A stretch of DNA of 64,000 bases from Paracoccus sp. SCSIO 75233 (GTDB lineage: Bacteria > Pseudomonadota > Alphaproteobacteria > Rhodobacterales > Rhodobacteraceae), in NCBI RefSeq assembly GCF_027912675.1, contig NZ_CP115760.1:1-64000 (forward strand), read 5' to 3'. The position numbers and the translations under genes are program-made. Shown one piece after another: positions 55,714 to 63,815 of the stretch (positions are counted from its first letter, which is position 1; every line of letters starts with the position of its first letter). The notes under the pieces are model-generated. The model was not told where the DNA came from and ran no database searches. It was given only the letters and a program-made list of their open reading frames with translations.

Positions 55714-56340
55714 ATGACAGATGCCCCCCGTCGACTGTCGCGACAGGAACAGCAACAGCGCACACGCGAGTGCCTTCTGGATGCGGCTGAAATGCTGTTC
55801 GCCGAAGGCGGGGTCAATGCGTCCTCGCTTCGAAACGTATGCGAGCGGGCCGGGTTCTCCCAGGGGGCTTTCTATTCCAACTTCGCGAGCAAACAGGACC
55901 TTTTGCTTTCGGTTCTCGAACGTCATATCGAACGCGAAGCGGCCCTGCTGCAGTCTCTGGTGAAATCGGTGTCAAGCGATACGCTTGATCACGCTCTGGA
56001 AGGGTTTTCAGAGCACCTCACGGCCATCGCGGAGCAAACACAATGGTCCCTGTTGGCGATCGAACTGCAATTGCAGGCGCAGCGTGACGCCGATTTCGCC
56101 GCTCAGTGCGCTCACGCGCGCAACGCTAGCTATGACGCCCTAGCCTCGGTTCTGGAAACGCTGAAAACGCGCTTCGAGCTGAGCTATCAGCTTCCAACAC
56201 GCCAGCTTGCGATCAGCCTTTACGCCCTGTGGTCCGGACTCGTGCTGTCTCGGGCCGGGGGTGAGACCATATCTCGCGCCGACTTACTTCTGACCCATTT
56301 CAGAGGATTGGTGGCCTCACCCAAATCTTTGAAGGGTTGA
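55714..56340 (+). CDS. TetR-family regulator
   Basis: The protein has 208 residues from ATG 55714. The HTH is TRECLLDAAEMLFAEGGVNASSLRNVCERAGFSQGAFYSNFASKQDLLLSVLERH, followed by a helical ligand-binding domain (WSLLAIELQLQAQRDADFAAQCAHARNASYDALASVLETL). It is co-directional with ohyA and probably controls it in response to fatty acids, as TetR/FadR-type regulators do. The ligand is inferred. Confidence 0.88.
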   Translation: MTDAPRRLSRQEQQQRTRECLLDAAEMLFAEGGVNASSLRNVCERAGFSQGAFYSNFASKQDLLLSVLERHIEREAALLQSLVKSVSSDTLDHALEGFSEHLTAIAEQTQWSLLAIELQLQAQRDADFAAQCAHARNASYDALASVLETLKTRFELSYQLPTRQLAISLYALWSGLVLSRAGGETISRADLLLTHFRGLVASPKSLKG

Positions 56341-56720
56341 GACAGTATTGGTGCCGAGAGCTAGCCTTCCGCCTCCGCCGGGGTTCGCAAGCGCAGCGAA
56401 TGGCGGCTTCGACGGGCAGCGCTGCAGCATCCTGAGCCGAGACTGAAGGTCGGCTCCGGGCCGTCTCTGCCGGGCGGACCCACTCGCCTGGGCGTCCAGC
56501 ACGCCGCGCCGCCGCATGACCGCCTCGAGCCCTTTTTGACGAATGCTGCCGAGCGACTGGACGGCCGCTTCGGCGGACCCGCAGCTTAGCGAGGTGTTCT
56601 CCGTTCGGGTCTAGACATACTCCGTAATGCGTTTCAACAAGGCGACACCGGCACCTGATAGAACGCCGCAAGAAGACGTAAGCTCTTGACGACGCCCGGT
56701 GTCGAGCGGGTGGGGTCCTG
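56341..56720. other. 380 bases without a supported gene
   Basis: GC-rich sequence between the TetR gene and the multicopper-oxidase remnant. Short open frames on both strands show no recognisable motif; probably decayed coding sequence. Confidence 0.45.
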
Positions 56721-56909
56721 TTATGTGACCGTAAACTGCCCCATCATGCCCGCATCCTCGTGTTCGAGGATGTGGCAGTGATACATGAATGGTGTCTCTT
56801 CCGAAGCCAGCTTGTCGAACCTCAGCAGGATTCCGGTCGGACCCTGCACACGGACAACATCTTTCCAACCGATCTGCGCCGAGTCGACCGGCCGTCCGTT
56901 CTGACTCAC
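56721..56909 (-). pseudogene. multicopper oxidase C-terminal remnant
   Basis: About 62 codons on the minus strand end in the type-1/type-3 copper motif MYHCHILEHEDAGMMGQFTVT, the C-terminal HCHxxxHxxxGM signature of CueO-like multicopper oxidases. Upstream it reads DSAQIGWKDVVRVQGPTGILLRFDKLASEETPF, also typical. The rest of the gene is missing; the ArsR stop lies at its 5' edge, so a deletion has fused the two regions. Confidence 0.85.
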
Positions 56910-57250
56910 GCCTCACGATAATTGTCACACGCCTCAACACCCTTTGCGACCACGTCGAGAAGTGCGTCCACATCGTTCAGAAGGACCGTGATGCGCGGGT
57001 TGCTGATACGGTAACGGATGAAGCGCCCTTCGCGGTCGCTGGCGACAAGCCCGCAGTCCAGCAGGCACCTCAGATGGTTGGAGACGTTGGGTTGCGATAG
57101 TTCGGTCCGCTCGACGAGCTCGTGAACGGCCAATGGCTCGTTGCAAAGTGCACCGAGGATGGCCAGGCGGCTCGGGTCCGCGAAGCCGCGGAACAGCTTC
57201 GCCCGTCGCTCGATGGTTGCGCTCTTGCGGTCATCGACCAATTGCGCCAT
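56906..57250 (-). CDS. ArsR/SmtB-family metal-responsive repressor
   Basis: The protein has 114 residues from ATG 57250. The winged helix is clear: RRAKLFRGFADPSRLAILGALCNEPLAVHELVERTELSQPNVSNHLRCLLDCGLVASDREGRFIRYRI. Cysteines in ALCNEP, HLRCLLDC and near the C-terminus (VEACDNYREA) suggest a CmtR/CadC-like Cd/Pb/Zn site. It is divergent from the CDF transporter with a palindrome between them, so it most likely represses the transporter-lspA operon until metal binds. Confidence 0.9.
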   Translation of the reverse strand: MAQLVDDRKSATIERRAKLFRGFADPSRLAILGALCNEPLAVHELVERTELSQPNVSNHLRCLLDCGLVASDREGRFIRYRISNPRITVLLNDVDALLDVVAKGVEACDNYREA

Positions 57251-57268
57251 ATCACTCCTCGCTGATAT
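57249..57268. promoter_or_regulatory. ArsR-type operator
   Basis: ATATCA-N8-TGATAT at 57249-57268 overlaps the ArsR start codon and lies 39 bases before the CDF gene. Spaced 6-6 palindromes with A/T-rich arms are typical ArsR/SmtB sites. Confidence 0.5.
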
Positions 57269-57306
57269 GTTGTTCTTCGATTCATCCTAGCAGGAATAGC
57301 GCGACC

Positions 57307-58161
57307 ATGGCCAACACCGAAAATGCCGGATCGACGGCAGATGTCCCGCCCGTCCGTTACCGGGTTTCCGGTATGGATTGCGCCAAGGATGCCGCGCAGA
57401 TCGAGCGGGCGGCACAGGCAGCCGGGGTCGCGCCCGGCGATGTGAAAGTGTCGGCCGCGACGCACATCATGACACTGACTGCACCCGAAGTGCGCCTGCC
57501 GGACATCGAAAAGGCAGTCGCGGTGACAGGCTATGGCTTCGACCGGATCGAGGGCGATGAAGACATTCCGCCGAATCCCGCCCATCAGGACCCGGCCTAC
57601 CGCCGTGCCCTCTGGATCGTCGTGATCCTGAACGTGGGATACGGGGTCCTCGAAATGATCGGCGGTTTCATTTCCGGATCGCAGGCCGTGAAGGCCGATG
57701 CGCTCGATTTCATCGGCGACGGCGCGATCACCTTCCTTGGCCTGCTGGCCATCGGCTGGAGCCTCGCCTGGCGGGCACGGTCGGCCTTGATCCAAGGCAT
57801 CTTCCTCGGCCTGCTCGGCCTTGGCGTCCTCGGCACGACCATCGTGCGAGTCTTCGAACGGACGACGCCGGATGCAGGTCTAATGGGCCTGCTTGGCATG
57901 ATCGCCCTTGTCGTCAACGTCATCTCCGTTCTGCCGCTGCTGCGGTTCCGCAAGGGCGACGCGAACATGCGGGCCGTCTGGCTATTCTCGCGCAACGACG
58001 CCATCGGCAATGCGGCGGTTGTCGTTGCCGCCGGTCTCGTGGCGTGGCTGGGCAGCGCCTGGCCGGACCTCATCGTCGCCTTCGGCATCGCCGGACTGTT
58101 CCTGCACTCGTCTTGGGCAATCATCCGCGATGCGCGGGCCGATCTGAAGGCAGCGGCATGA
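57307..58161 (+). CDS. CDF-family cation transporter with N-terminal HMA domain
   Basis: The protein has 284 residues from ATG 57307. The first ~75 residues form a heavy-metal-associated domain (VRYRVSGMDCAKDAAQIERAAQAAGV); the site is GMDCAKD, with a single cysteine instead of CxxC. About six membrane helices follow, with the CDF metal-site residues in GSQAVKADALDFIGDGAIT and FSRNDAIGNAAVV. It should export Zn, Cd or Co by proton antiport. It overlaps lspA by four bases. CDF-LspA pairs are common in mobile metal-resistance islands. Confidence 0.9.
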   Translation: MANTENAGSTADVPPVRYRVSGMDCAKDAAQIERAAQAAGVAPGDVKVSAATHIMTLTAPEVRLPDIEKAVAVTGYGFDRIEGDEDIPPNPAHQDPAYRRALWIVVILNVGYGVLEMIGGFISGSQAVKADALDFIGDGAITFLGLLAIGWSLAWRARSALIQGIFLGLLGLGVLGTTIVRVFERTTPDAGLMGLLGMIALVVNVISVLPLLRFRKGDANMRAVWLFSRNDAIGNAAVVVAAGLVAWLGSAWPDLIVAFGIAGLFLHSSWAIIRDARADLKAAA

Positions 58162-58658
58162 ACAGCCGCGTTCTGGGCGGGCTCTGCGCGATCGCGGCGT
58201 TCGGCCTCGATCAGGGTACCAAGGCGCTTGCGCTGAACACACCGGCGCTTGAGCGCGGCGTCGAGGTTCTACCCTTTCTCAATCTCGTGCGGGTTCTGAA
58301 CGATGGAGTCAGCTTCGGTATGCTGGGCGGGATCGTGCCTTGGTGGGGTCTCATCGCGCTTGCTGGCGTGATCGTGGCATGGCTGCTGATCTGGTTGTGG
58401 CGCGCGCCGGACAGGCTGACGGCTGCCGCTCTCGGTCTGATCATCGGCGGCGCGCTCGGCAATGTCCTCGACCGGCTGCGTTATCAGGCCGTCCCGGATT
58501 TTCTGGATTTCCATTACGGAACATACCACTGGCCGTCCTTCAATCTTGCGGATGTGGCGATTTTCTGCGGTGCGGCCCTGCTGTTCTGGGACAGCTTCCG
58601 CTCGGCGCAGAACAAGCCCGAACGTAACCACCGAGAAGAAAACGTTACGGGGAAATAA
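58158..58658 (+). CDS. lspA: signal peptidase II (prolipoprotein)
   Basis: The 166-residue protein starts at ATG 58158. It has four membrane helices and the two catalytic-Asp regions GNVLDRLRYQAVPDFLDFH and FNLADVAIFCGAALL. It cleaves lipoprotein signal peptides. This plasmid copy belongs to the metal-resistance type linked to CDF transporters and CadA ATPases, not the chromosomal housekeeping locus. The next gene starts three bases after the stop. Confidence 0.92.
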   Translation: MNSRVLGGLCAIAAFGLDQGTKALALNTPALERGVEVLPFLNLVRVLNDGVSFGMLGGIVPWWGLIALAGVIVAWLLIWLWRAPDRLTAAALGLIIGGALGNVLDRLRYQAVPDFLDFHYGTYHWPSFNLADVAIFCGAALLFWDSFRSAQNKPERNHREENVTGK

Positions 58659-58661
58659 TCG

Positions 58662-59942
58662 ATGTCCAGCATTCCATCCGCAAAGGGCATCGACAGCACG
58701 CTTGCCCTGCTGCGCAACCCATATGAGTTCATTCCGGACACATGCCGCGATCTTGAGGGCGACCTGTTCGAGACCCGCATCCTCTTTCAAAAGACGATCT
58801 GCATGACTGGTGCCGCAGCTGCGGAGGTCTTCTATTCCGAGGATGGGCTCGTGCGCGCAGGCTCGATGCCGAAGCGTATCCAGAGAACCCTGCTCGGCGA
58901 AAAGGGCATCCAGGGGCTCGATGGCGAGGCGGCGGCCCGCACGACCCATGTCGCCTTCGACAAGACCGGGACGCTCACACATGGCAGGCCCCGCGTGACA
59001 GATGTCTCTGTGTTGAGTGGAAGCGGCGACGACCTCATGGCGCTTGCCGCCGGGGTCGAGAGCGGCGCGAGCCACCCGCTCGGACAGGCGATCTGCGCCG
59101 AAGCCGAGCGGCGAGGCGTGGGCGCGGCGACGGCCACCGGCGGCCGCGCGCTTCCCGGCAAGGGGGCGGAAGCCTCCATCGACGGCGTGACCGTCATCGT
59201 GGGCTCCCCGCGGCTGGCGAACGAGCGCGGCGCACTCACGGACGACCTGCGGACCCGCGTGGCGGCGCTGGAAGCCGAGGGCAAGACGGTGGTCATCGTG
59301 TTGCGCGAAGACGTGCCTCAGGGCCTCATCGCGCTCAGGGACGAGCCGCGCGCCGATGCGGCGAACGCTATCGCGCAACTGCGCGGGCTCGGCATATCTT
59401 CGGTCATGCTGACGGGGGACAACCCGCGCACGGCCCAAGCCATCGCTGAAGGGCTCGGGATCGAACATCGTTCGGACCTGATGCCGGAGGACAAGGTGAC
59501 AGCGATCCGCGACCTGAGGGCGGAGGCCCGCGTGATGATGATCGGCGACGGGATCAACGATGCGCCGGCGCTCGCCGCCGCGCATGTTGGCGTTGCCATG
59601 GGCTCGGGCACCGACGTGGCGCTCGAGACGGCCGACGCGGCGATCCTGCGCAACCGTGTGACCGATGTGCCGGGCAAGATCCGCCTCTCCCGTGCGACCA
59701 TTTCGAACATCCGCCAGAACATCGCGATTGCGCTCGGCCTCAAGGCGATATTCCTCGTGACTACCGTGCTCGGGATCACCGGCCTTTGGATCGCAATCCT
59801 CGCGGATACCGGTGCCACCTTGCTGGTGACGATGAACGCCCTGCGGCTGCTGTTCTTCCGTCCTACCGGCACGCCTGAACCTGCGGGTCACGTCGATCTG
59901 ACCGCTGAGACACGCCCCGATCGCGCCGCCGCAAAGACCTGA
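58662..59942 (+). CDS. chimera: CYP152-type P450 N-terminus fused in frame to P1B-ATPase C-terminal half
   Basis: This is a continuous 426-residue frame. Residues 1 to ~90 match the start of CYP152 fatty-acid peroxygenases (STLALLRNPYEFIPDTCRDLEGDLFETRI, ICMTGAAAAEVFYSEDG, MPKRIQRTLLGEKGIQGLDGEA). From ~92 on it is a CadA/ZntA-type ATPase: THVAFDKTGTLTHG (Asp100), SGASHPLGQAI, MLTGDNPRTA, MIGDGINDAPALAAAHVGVAMGSG and two final membrane helices. The ATPase has lost its metal-binding, actuator and first six membrane helices including CPC; the P450 has lost its haem site. Neither activity can remain. A deletion joined an ohyA-linked P450 gene to cadA. It is still in the lspA operon and may be expressed. 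Confidence 0.9.
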   Translation: MSSIPSAKGIDSTLALLRNPYEFIPDTCRDLEGDLFETRILFQKTICMTGAAAAEVFYSEDGLVRAGSMPKRIQRTLLGEKGIQGLDGEAAARTTHVAFDKTGTLTHGRPRVTDVSVLSGSGDDLMALAAGVESGASHPLGQAICAEAERRGVGAATATGGRALPGKGAEASIDGVTVIVGSPRLANERGALTDDLRTRVAALEAEGKTVVIVLREDVPQGLIALRDEPRADAANAIAQLRGLGISSVMLTGDNPRTAQAIAEGLGIEHRSDLMPEDKVTAIRDLRAEARVMMIGDGINDAPALAAAHVGVAMGSGTDVALETADAAILRNRVTDVPGKIRLSRATISNIRQNIAIALGLKAIFLVTTVLGITGLWIAILADTGATLLVTMNALRLLFFRPTGTPEPAGHVDLTAETRPDRAAAKT

Positions 59943-59953
59943 AAGGAACCCTG

Positions 59954-60421
59954 ATGACCCTCACCCGCCGCGCCGTGATGGCCTCCGCCGCTTGCTTCGC
60001 CGCGACGGCACCGACCGCCGGACTGTCTCAAAGCTCTCCCGCGATCCACGTTCTGAAAGACCCGAACTGTGGCTGCTGCACAGCTTGGATCGAGATCCTC
60101 AAAGAGAACGGATTTAAGGTCACCACCGAGCGCAGCTTCGGCACCCTCCTGATCCGGCACAAGCTCGAGAACGGCATCCCCCAGAACATGACCTCCTGCC
60201 ACACCGGCGAAATCGAGGGCTACATGATCGAAGGACACGTGCCGACGGCCGACATTCGACGGCTGCTATCCGAGCGCCCCGATGCCGTCGGTCTCGCCGT
60301 GCCTGGGATGCCTTACGGATCACCGGGCATGGGGCCAGAGGATGAGCGGGAAGCCTACGACGTGTTCCTGATCCTCGGAGATGGCAGGACGGAAATCTTC
60401 TCCAGCTACGAGGCTGCCTGA
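59954..60421 (+). CDS. DUF411 metal-binding periplasmic protein
   Basis: This 155-residue protein has a Tat-like or Sec signal (TRRAVMASAACFAATAPTAGLSQ). The mature domain starts IHVLKDPNCGCCTAWIEILKENGF, with the CGCC metal site, and contains QNMTSCHTGEIEGYMIEGHVPTADIRRLL, typical of DUF411 proteins found in copper and other metal-resistance loci. It lies 11 bases after the chimeric gene and is probably co-transcribed with it. Confidence 0.9.
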   Translation: MTLTRRAVMASAACFAATAPTAGLSQSSPAIHVLKDPNCGCCTAWIEILKENGFKVTTERSFGTLLIRHKLENGIPQNMTSCHTGEIEGYMIEGHVPTADIRRLLSERPDAVGLAVPGMPYGSPGMGPEDEREAYDVFLILGDGRTEIFSSYEAA

Positions 60422-60610
60422 CGGCGCCGATCTCAGGATCGCTGTGGGGCCACTGCACAAACCTCACACCGCGCAGTCGCAGCGAAAGTCAGGAAAGTCC
60501 CGCACTGCTGACCTTGAAGCCCTGAACGATGCTGCAGGTGCCACGAATGTCAGGTATGGGGAAGCCGCACTGCGGCGATGTCCACGCTGGCGAACGGCTG
60601 CTCAGGGCCG

Positions 60611-61690
60611 TCAAATTCCGATCCGCGCTTGCGCAGTAGCAGTCTTGTGCAGTTGCGAAGCAAACTCTGTTGTGGGCGCGGTCAGGTCTATCGTTCTAAA
60701 CGAAATAGGGTGTCCTTGAATAACCAGGGTTTCGTCAACGCTGCCGCCAACTTGCGGATGGAGCAGAATTCCTTCCGAGGTCAGACTGGGAGGCTGCTCC
60801 ATGTGTTCCTGTGTACGCAAATATGCATACATCTGGTATAGATACCCGCTTCGCAAGATTTCGTCCCTGTGGTTCGATCTGGTCAGAATTCGGGTGAACT
60901 TGGTGTCGATGACCACGTGACGTTCGGTTTCGGGATGGGTCAGTTCGATGTCGGTCTGCATGCCAGGAAGGATCGCGGACAGGCCTGGGGTTGTGCCGGA
61001 CACAGGCCAAGCGAGGCGTCGCCCCTGGGCAATGGACCACCCCTCTGGCTTCAGGGCTATACGGAGCGCATTGCCGATGGCGCGTTCGAAGAGACGGCGG
61101 ATCAGGTGCTCGGTCGTCTCATCACCGGGCTGTAGCGAGGCCCCTTTGGTTTCGGTCGGTATCGTCCCATCGAAGACCATCCGGGCAAGTGCCACCATCA
61201 TTCTGTCCGCATTCTCGTTCCTGCCTATCTGGTCGGTCGCCAGTTCGGCGCGAGAGGGCCTGCGCGCCGAGACGCCCGCGCGCGCGAAATCCGCCGCGAG
61301 GCTGCGACAACGATGTCCGGTCTCCCGGGCGGAGACTCGGGCAGAGAGACGTTCAAGCGCAGCGCGAACCAGCCTGTTTCGAGGCGTGTCCATGACATGC
61401 TCTTCGAACCGGCAGGCGATCTGACCGCGCTCCATGAGCTGGCCCGCCTCTGTCGCCAGCATGTCGATGCGACCGCGTACACGCGGCAGAACTGCTGTCC
61501 GCGCCTGGTAGCCACGGCTCAGGTTGCGGTGAAGTCGATCTTCGACCACGTGGGCCATCAGGCGGCCGATGAGATCCGGCAAGTCCTGGGCCTGCTCGAC
61601 ATCGCGCTCGAATCGACCCTGGAGTTGAACGAGATCCGCGGCATAGAGAAACAAGATCCAGATGTTGCGAAGCGGAATCTCGGAGGCCAT
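60611..61690 (-). CDS. mcrC: McrC-type nuclease subunit of an McrBC restriction system
   Basis: The 359-residue protein shares one base with the mcrB stop (TGATG). The N-terminal domain begins PLRNIWILFLYAADL; the C-terminal PD-(D/E)xK nuclease has GMQTDIELT (Asp247) and VVIDTKFTRI (Asp262, Lys264), then SGYLYQMYAYL. McrC cuts modified DNA once recruited by the McrB motor. Catalytic residues are present, so the pair should be active. Confidence 0.92.
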   Translation of the reverse strand: MASEIPLRNIWILFLYAADLVQLQGRFERDVEQAQDLPDLIGRLMAHVVEDRLHRNLSRGYQARTAVLPRVRGRIDMLATEAGQLMERGQIACRFEEHVMDTPRNRLVRAALERLSARVSARETGHRCRSLAADFARAGVSARRPSRAELATDQIGRNENADRMMVALARMVFDGTIPTETKGASLQPGDETTEHLIRRLFERAIGNALRIALKPEGWSIAQGRRLAWPVSGTTPGLSAILPGMQTDIELTHPETERHVVIDTKFTRILTRSNHRDEILRSGYLYQMYAYLRTQEHMEQPPSLTSEGILLHPQVGGSVDETLVIQGHPISFRTIDLTAPTTEFASQLHKTATAQARIGI

Positions 61691-63492
61691 CAGAGCCCGT
61701 CGCGCAGCCGCGCCTTTGCTTCGGCAGCCCTCTCGGGCGCATCAAACCAGTATTCGTCGAGCAGCGGTCCGATCTCCGTTTCTATCACGTCGTTGAACCA
61801 GCCCTTCGGATCGGCCAGCGGCTCGGTTGGCGTGATGTAGGAGTGGCCGACGCGGAACTGCTGACCTAGAGTCCTGTCGCCGGATATCTCGTCGTTCAGC
61901 GCCGTCATGCGCGCCCGGATCAGATCCACCATGTCGCTGTCGAGCCCGCGATCCGCGCACCATGCGGCCCAGGAATCGTTCAGCATGGGCTCGAGCGAGA
62001 TGAAGGCGAAGCGCCGCCGAAGCGCCAGATCTACGAGTGCCAGCGAGCGGTCGGCCACGTTCATCGTACCGATGATGTAGAGATTGTCCGGGACATGCAC
62101 GCGCTCGCCTGGCTGTTTTCGGTAGGCGAGCTCGATCGCGTCAGCGCGGCTGCGCTTGGTGTTCTCGAGTAGTGTCAGCATCTCGCCGAAGACCTGAGCC
62201 GGGTTGCCGCGATTGATCTCCTCGATGATGAGTAAATGCGCGATGTCGGGCTGGGCGCGGGCGGCCTCCACCACCTGCAGGAACACACCGTCGGTGATCA
62301 CAAGACCCGCTGAGCTGGGCCGATAGCCTCGCACGAAATCCTCGTAAGAGAGCGACGGATGGAACTGGACCGAGCGCAGTTGCTCGGGCTTCGGCGTGCG
62401 TCGCCCGATCAGCGCCTTTGCCAGGCGCTTCGCGAGCCAAGTTTTGCCGGTGCCTGGCGCACCCTGAAGGATCAGGTTCTTCTTATCCTCCAAGCGTGCA
62501 ATCAGTTTCGCGAGCGCGCCACGCGACAAGAACCCGCCCTCGGCAATGATGTCGTCGATGCCATAGGGCTCGATCGGAGGCGCATCTGTCTCGCCGTCCG
62601 CCTGCTCCTCCTCCTCGATCAGGGTGAGGGGTTCGAGGTCCTCGGCGTACTTTTCGGCCCAGTAGGGATGCGCCAGGAACCGTGCCAGGTCCTGGTTTTC
62701 TCCGTCGAAGGCGAATGCCACCAGTTGCCTCGCCATGTCGTCGTCCTCAAAGCGCGCCCTGGCGACAGTCGTGCGGTAGGTATAAAAGAACCACTCGCGT
62801 GGCGGGTCGACTTCTTCCCAGGCGACATCGACAGTCTTCCCGTCCCCCGGATTGCCAGTAATCGTGCCAATCGCCTTGATGCGCATGGCGCTGACCGGTC
62901 GCCCTCGGTTCTCGAACGGCACATCGTTCTTGCGCGTGTAAGTCGCCTTGATCGCGATCCGGTCGCCCTGCTTCATCTGTTTCACGAGATGTGAGAACTT
63001 GTCGTCATAGCCATTCTGCCAGATGCCTTCACCAAGGAAGCGTGGGGTCTGGTCGCCTTCGTCCCATGCTGCACCGACGAACCAGTAGTTGATGCCTTCC
63101 GGGACGATATCGCCTTCCGGTGCCTGGTCTTCGTCTTCATCAGCCTTGAGTGCTGCATGCTCTTGTCTGAAGATCTCGACGGCGAGGTCATCCGTCATTT
63201 CGATGGAACCACCCGCATCGGTCAGGGCCCAAATGCCGCGCTTCGGGGAATAGAGGTAGCCGGCCTTAACAAGGTAGAACCGTGCCCAGGCAACCCGATT
63301 GTTGAACTTCGGCTGCCCGTTTTTGTTGGTCTGGTTCAGGAAGTCGTCCGGTACTTCATGTCGCTGCGCGATTTCTTGGAAGACCTGTTTCGGGCGCGCC
63401 CGCCCCCCAAGATCGCGCAAGACCTCAAGGACCGGCGCGAAGTAGCTGACGAACTGCGGAACGCCTTCAATTTTCTGCTCGAAAAGTTTCAC
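61690..63492 (-). CDS. mcrB: McrB-type AAA+ GTPase with N-terminal winged-helix and EVE/PUA-like domains
   Basis: This 600-residue protein has an Mrr-N-like winged helix at residues 1-95 (VPQFVSYFAPVLEVLRDLGGRARPKQVFQEI, FLVKAGYL-like end), a central EVE/PUA-like domain at about 134-245 (NYWFVGAAWDEGDQ, VKQMKQGDRIAIKATYTRKN, IKAIGTITG) that probably reads the DNA modification, and the AAA+ motor with Walker A GAPGTGKT (344-351), Walker B LLIIEEINRGN (420-430) and the McrB signature MNVADRS (477-483). It translocates DNA with GTP and activates McrC. ATG 63492 begins MKLFEQKIEG. Confidence 0.9.
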   Translation of the reverse strand: MKLFEQKIEGVPQFVSYFAPVLEVLRDLGGRARPKQVFQEIAQRHEVPDDFLNQTNKNGQPKFNNRVAWARFYLVKAGYLYSPKRGIWALTDAGGSIEMTDDLAVEIFRQEHAALKADEDEDQAPEGDIVPEGINYWFVGAAWDEGDQTPRFLGEGIWQNGYDDKFSHLVKQMKQGDRIAIKATYTRKNDVPFENRGRPVSAMRIKAIGTITGNPGDGKTVDVAWEEVDPPREWFFYTYRTTVARARFEDDDMARQLVAFAFDGENQDLARFLAHPYWAEKYAEDLEPLTLIEEEEQADGETDAPPIEPYGIDDIIAEGGFLSRGALAKLIARLEDKKNLILQGAPGTGKTWLAKRLAKALIGRRTPKPEQLRSVQFHPSLSYEDFVRGYRPSSAGLVITDGVFLQVVEAARAQPDIAHLLIIEEINRGNPAQVFGEMLTLLENTKRSRADAIELAYRKQPGERVHVPDNLYIIGTMNVADRSLALVDLALRRRFAFISLEPMLNDSWAAWCADRGLDSDMVDLIRARMTALNDEISGDRTLGQQFRVGHSYITPTEPLADPKGWFNDVIETEIGPLLDEYWFDAPERAAEAKARLRDGL

Positions 63493-63815
63493 ACCTGTCC
63501 CCGGGTTTTTCAGGAAATTCCGACCAGTACACCCGATGGCTGAGATCTTTGCAATTGGGTCGGGACTTCGGGTTTCCTCGATTACCTACTGCTGACCTTC
63601 GCGTATCCAATTTTTCTGCGCGATGTCACGAAAGGCCGGTTCGGGGAACTGCGTTGCAGCGATGACCGTCCTGGCGAATGTCGGCTGTGGGCCGGACTTA
63701 CACCGCTGAATGTTGAAGATATTCAAGGCGACGCTCGACTTGTATCAGTCGCCGCGTGATCTCGCGACGCCGTTGATTCTGCCATCACCAATGCCCCTGG
63801 CAGGCGCGGCGTGGC
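63493..63815. other. intergenic region upstream of mcrB
   Basis: No gene supported. The region should hold the mcrB promoter on the minus strand; no clear -35/-10 pair or RNA gene was recognised. Confidence 0.45.
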
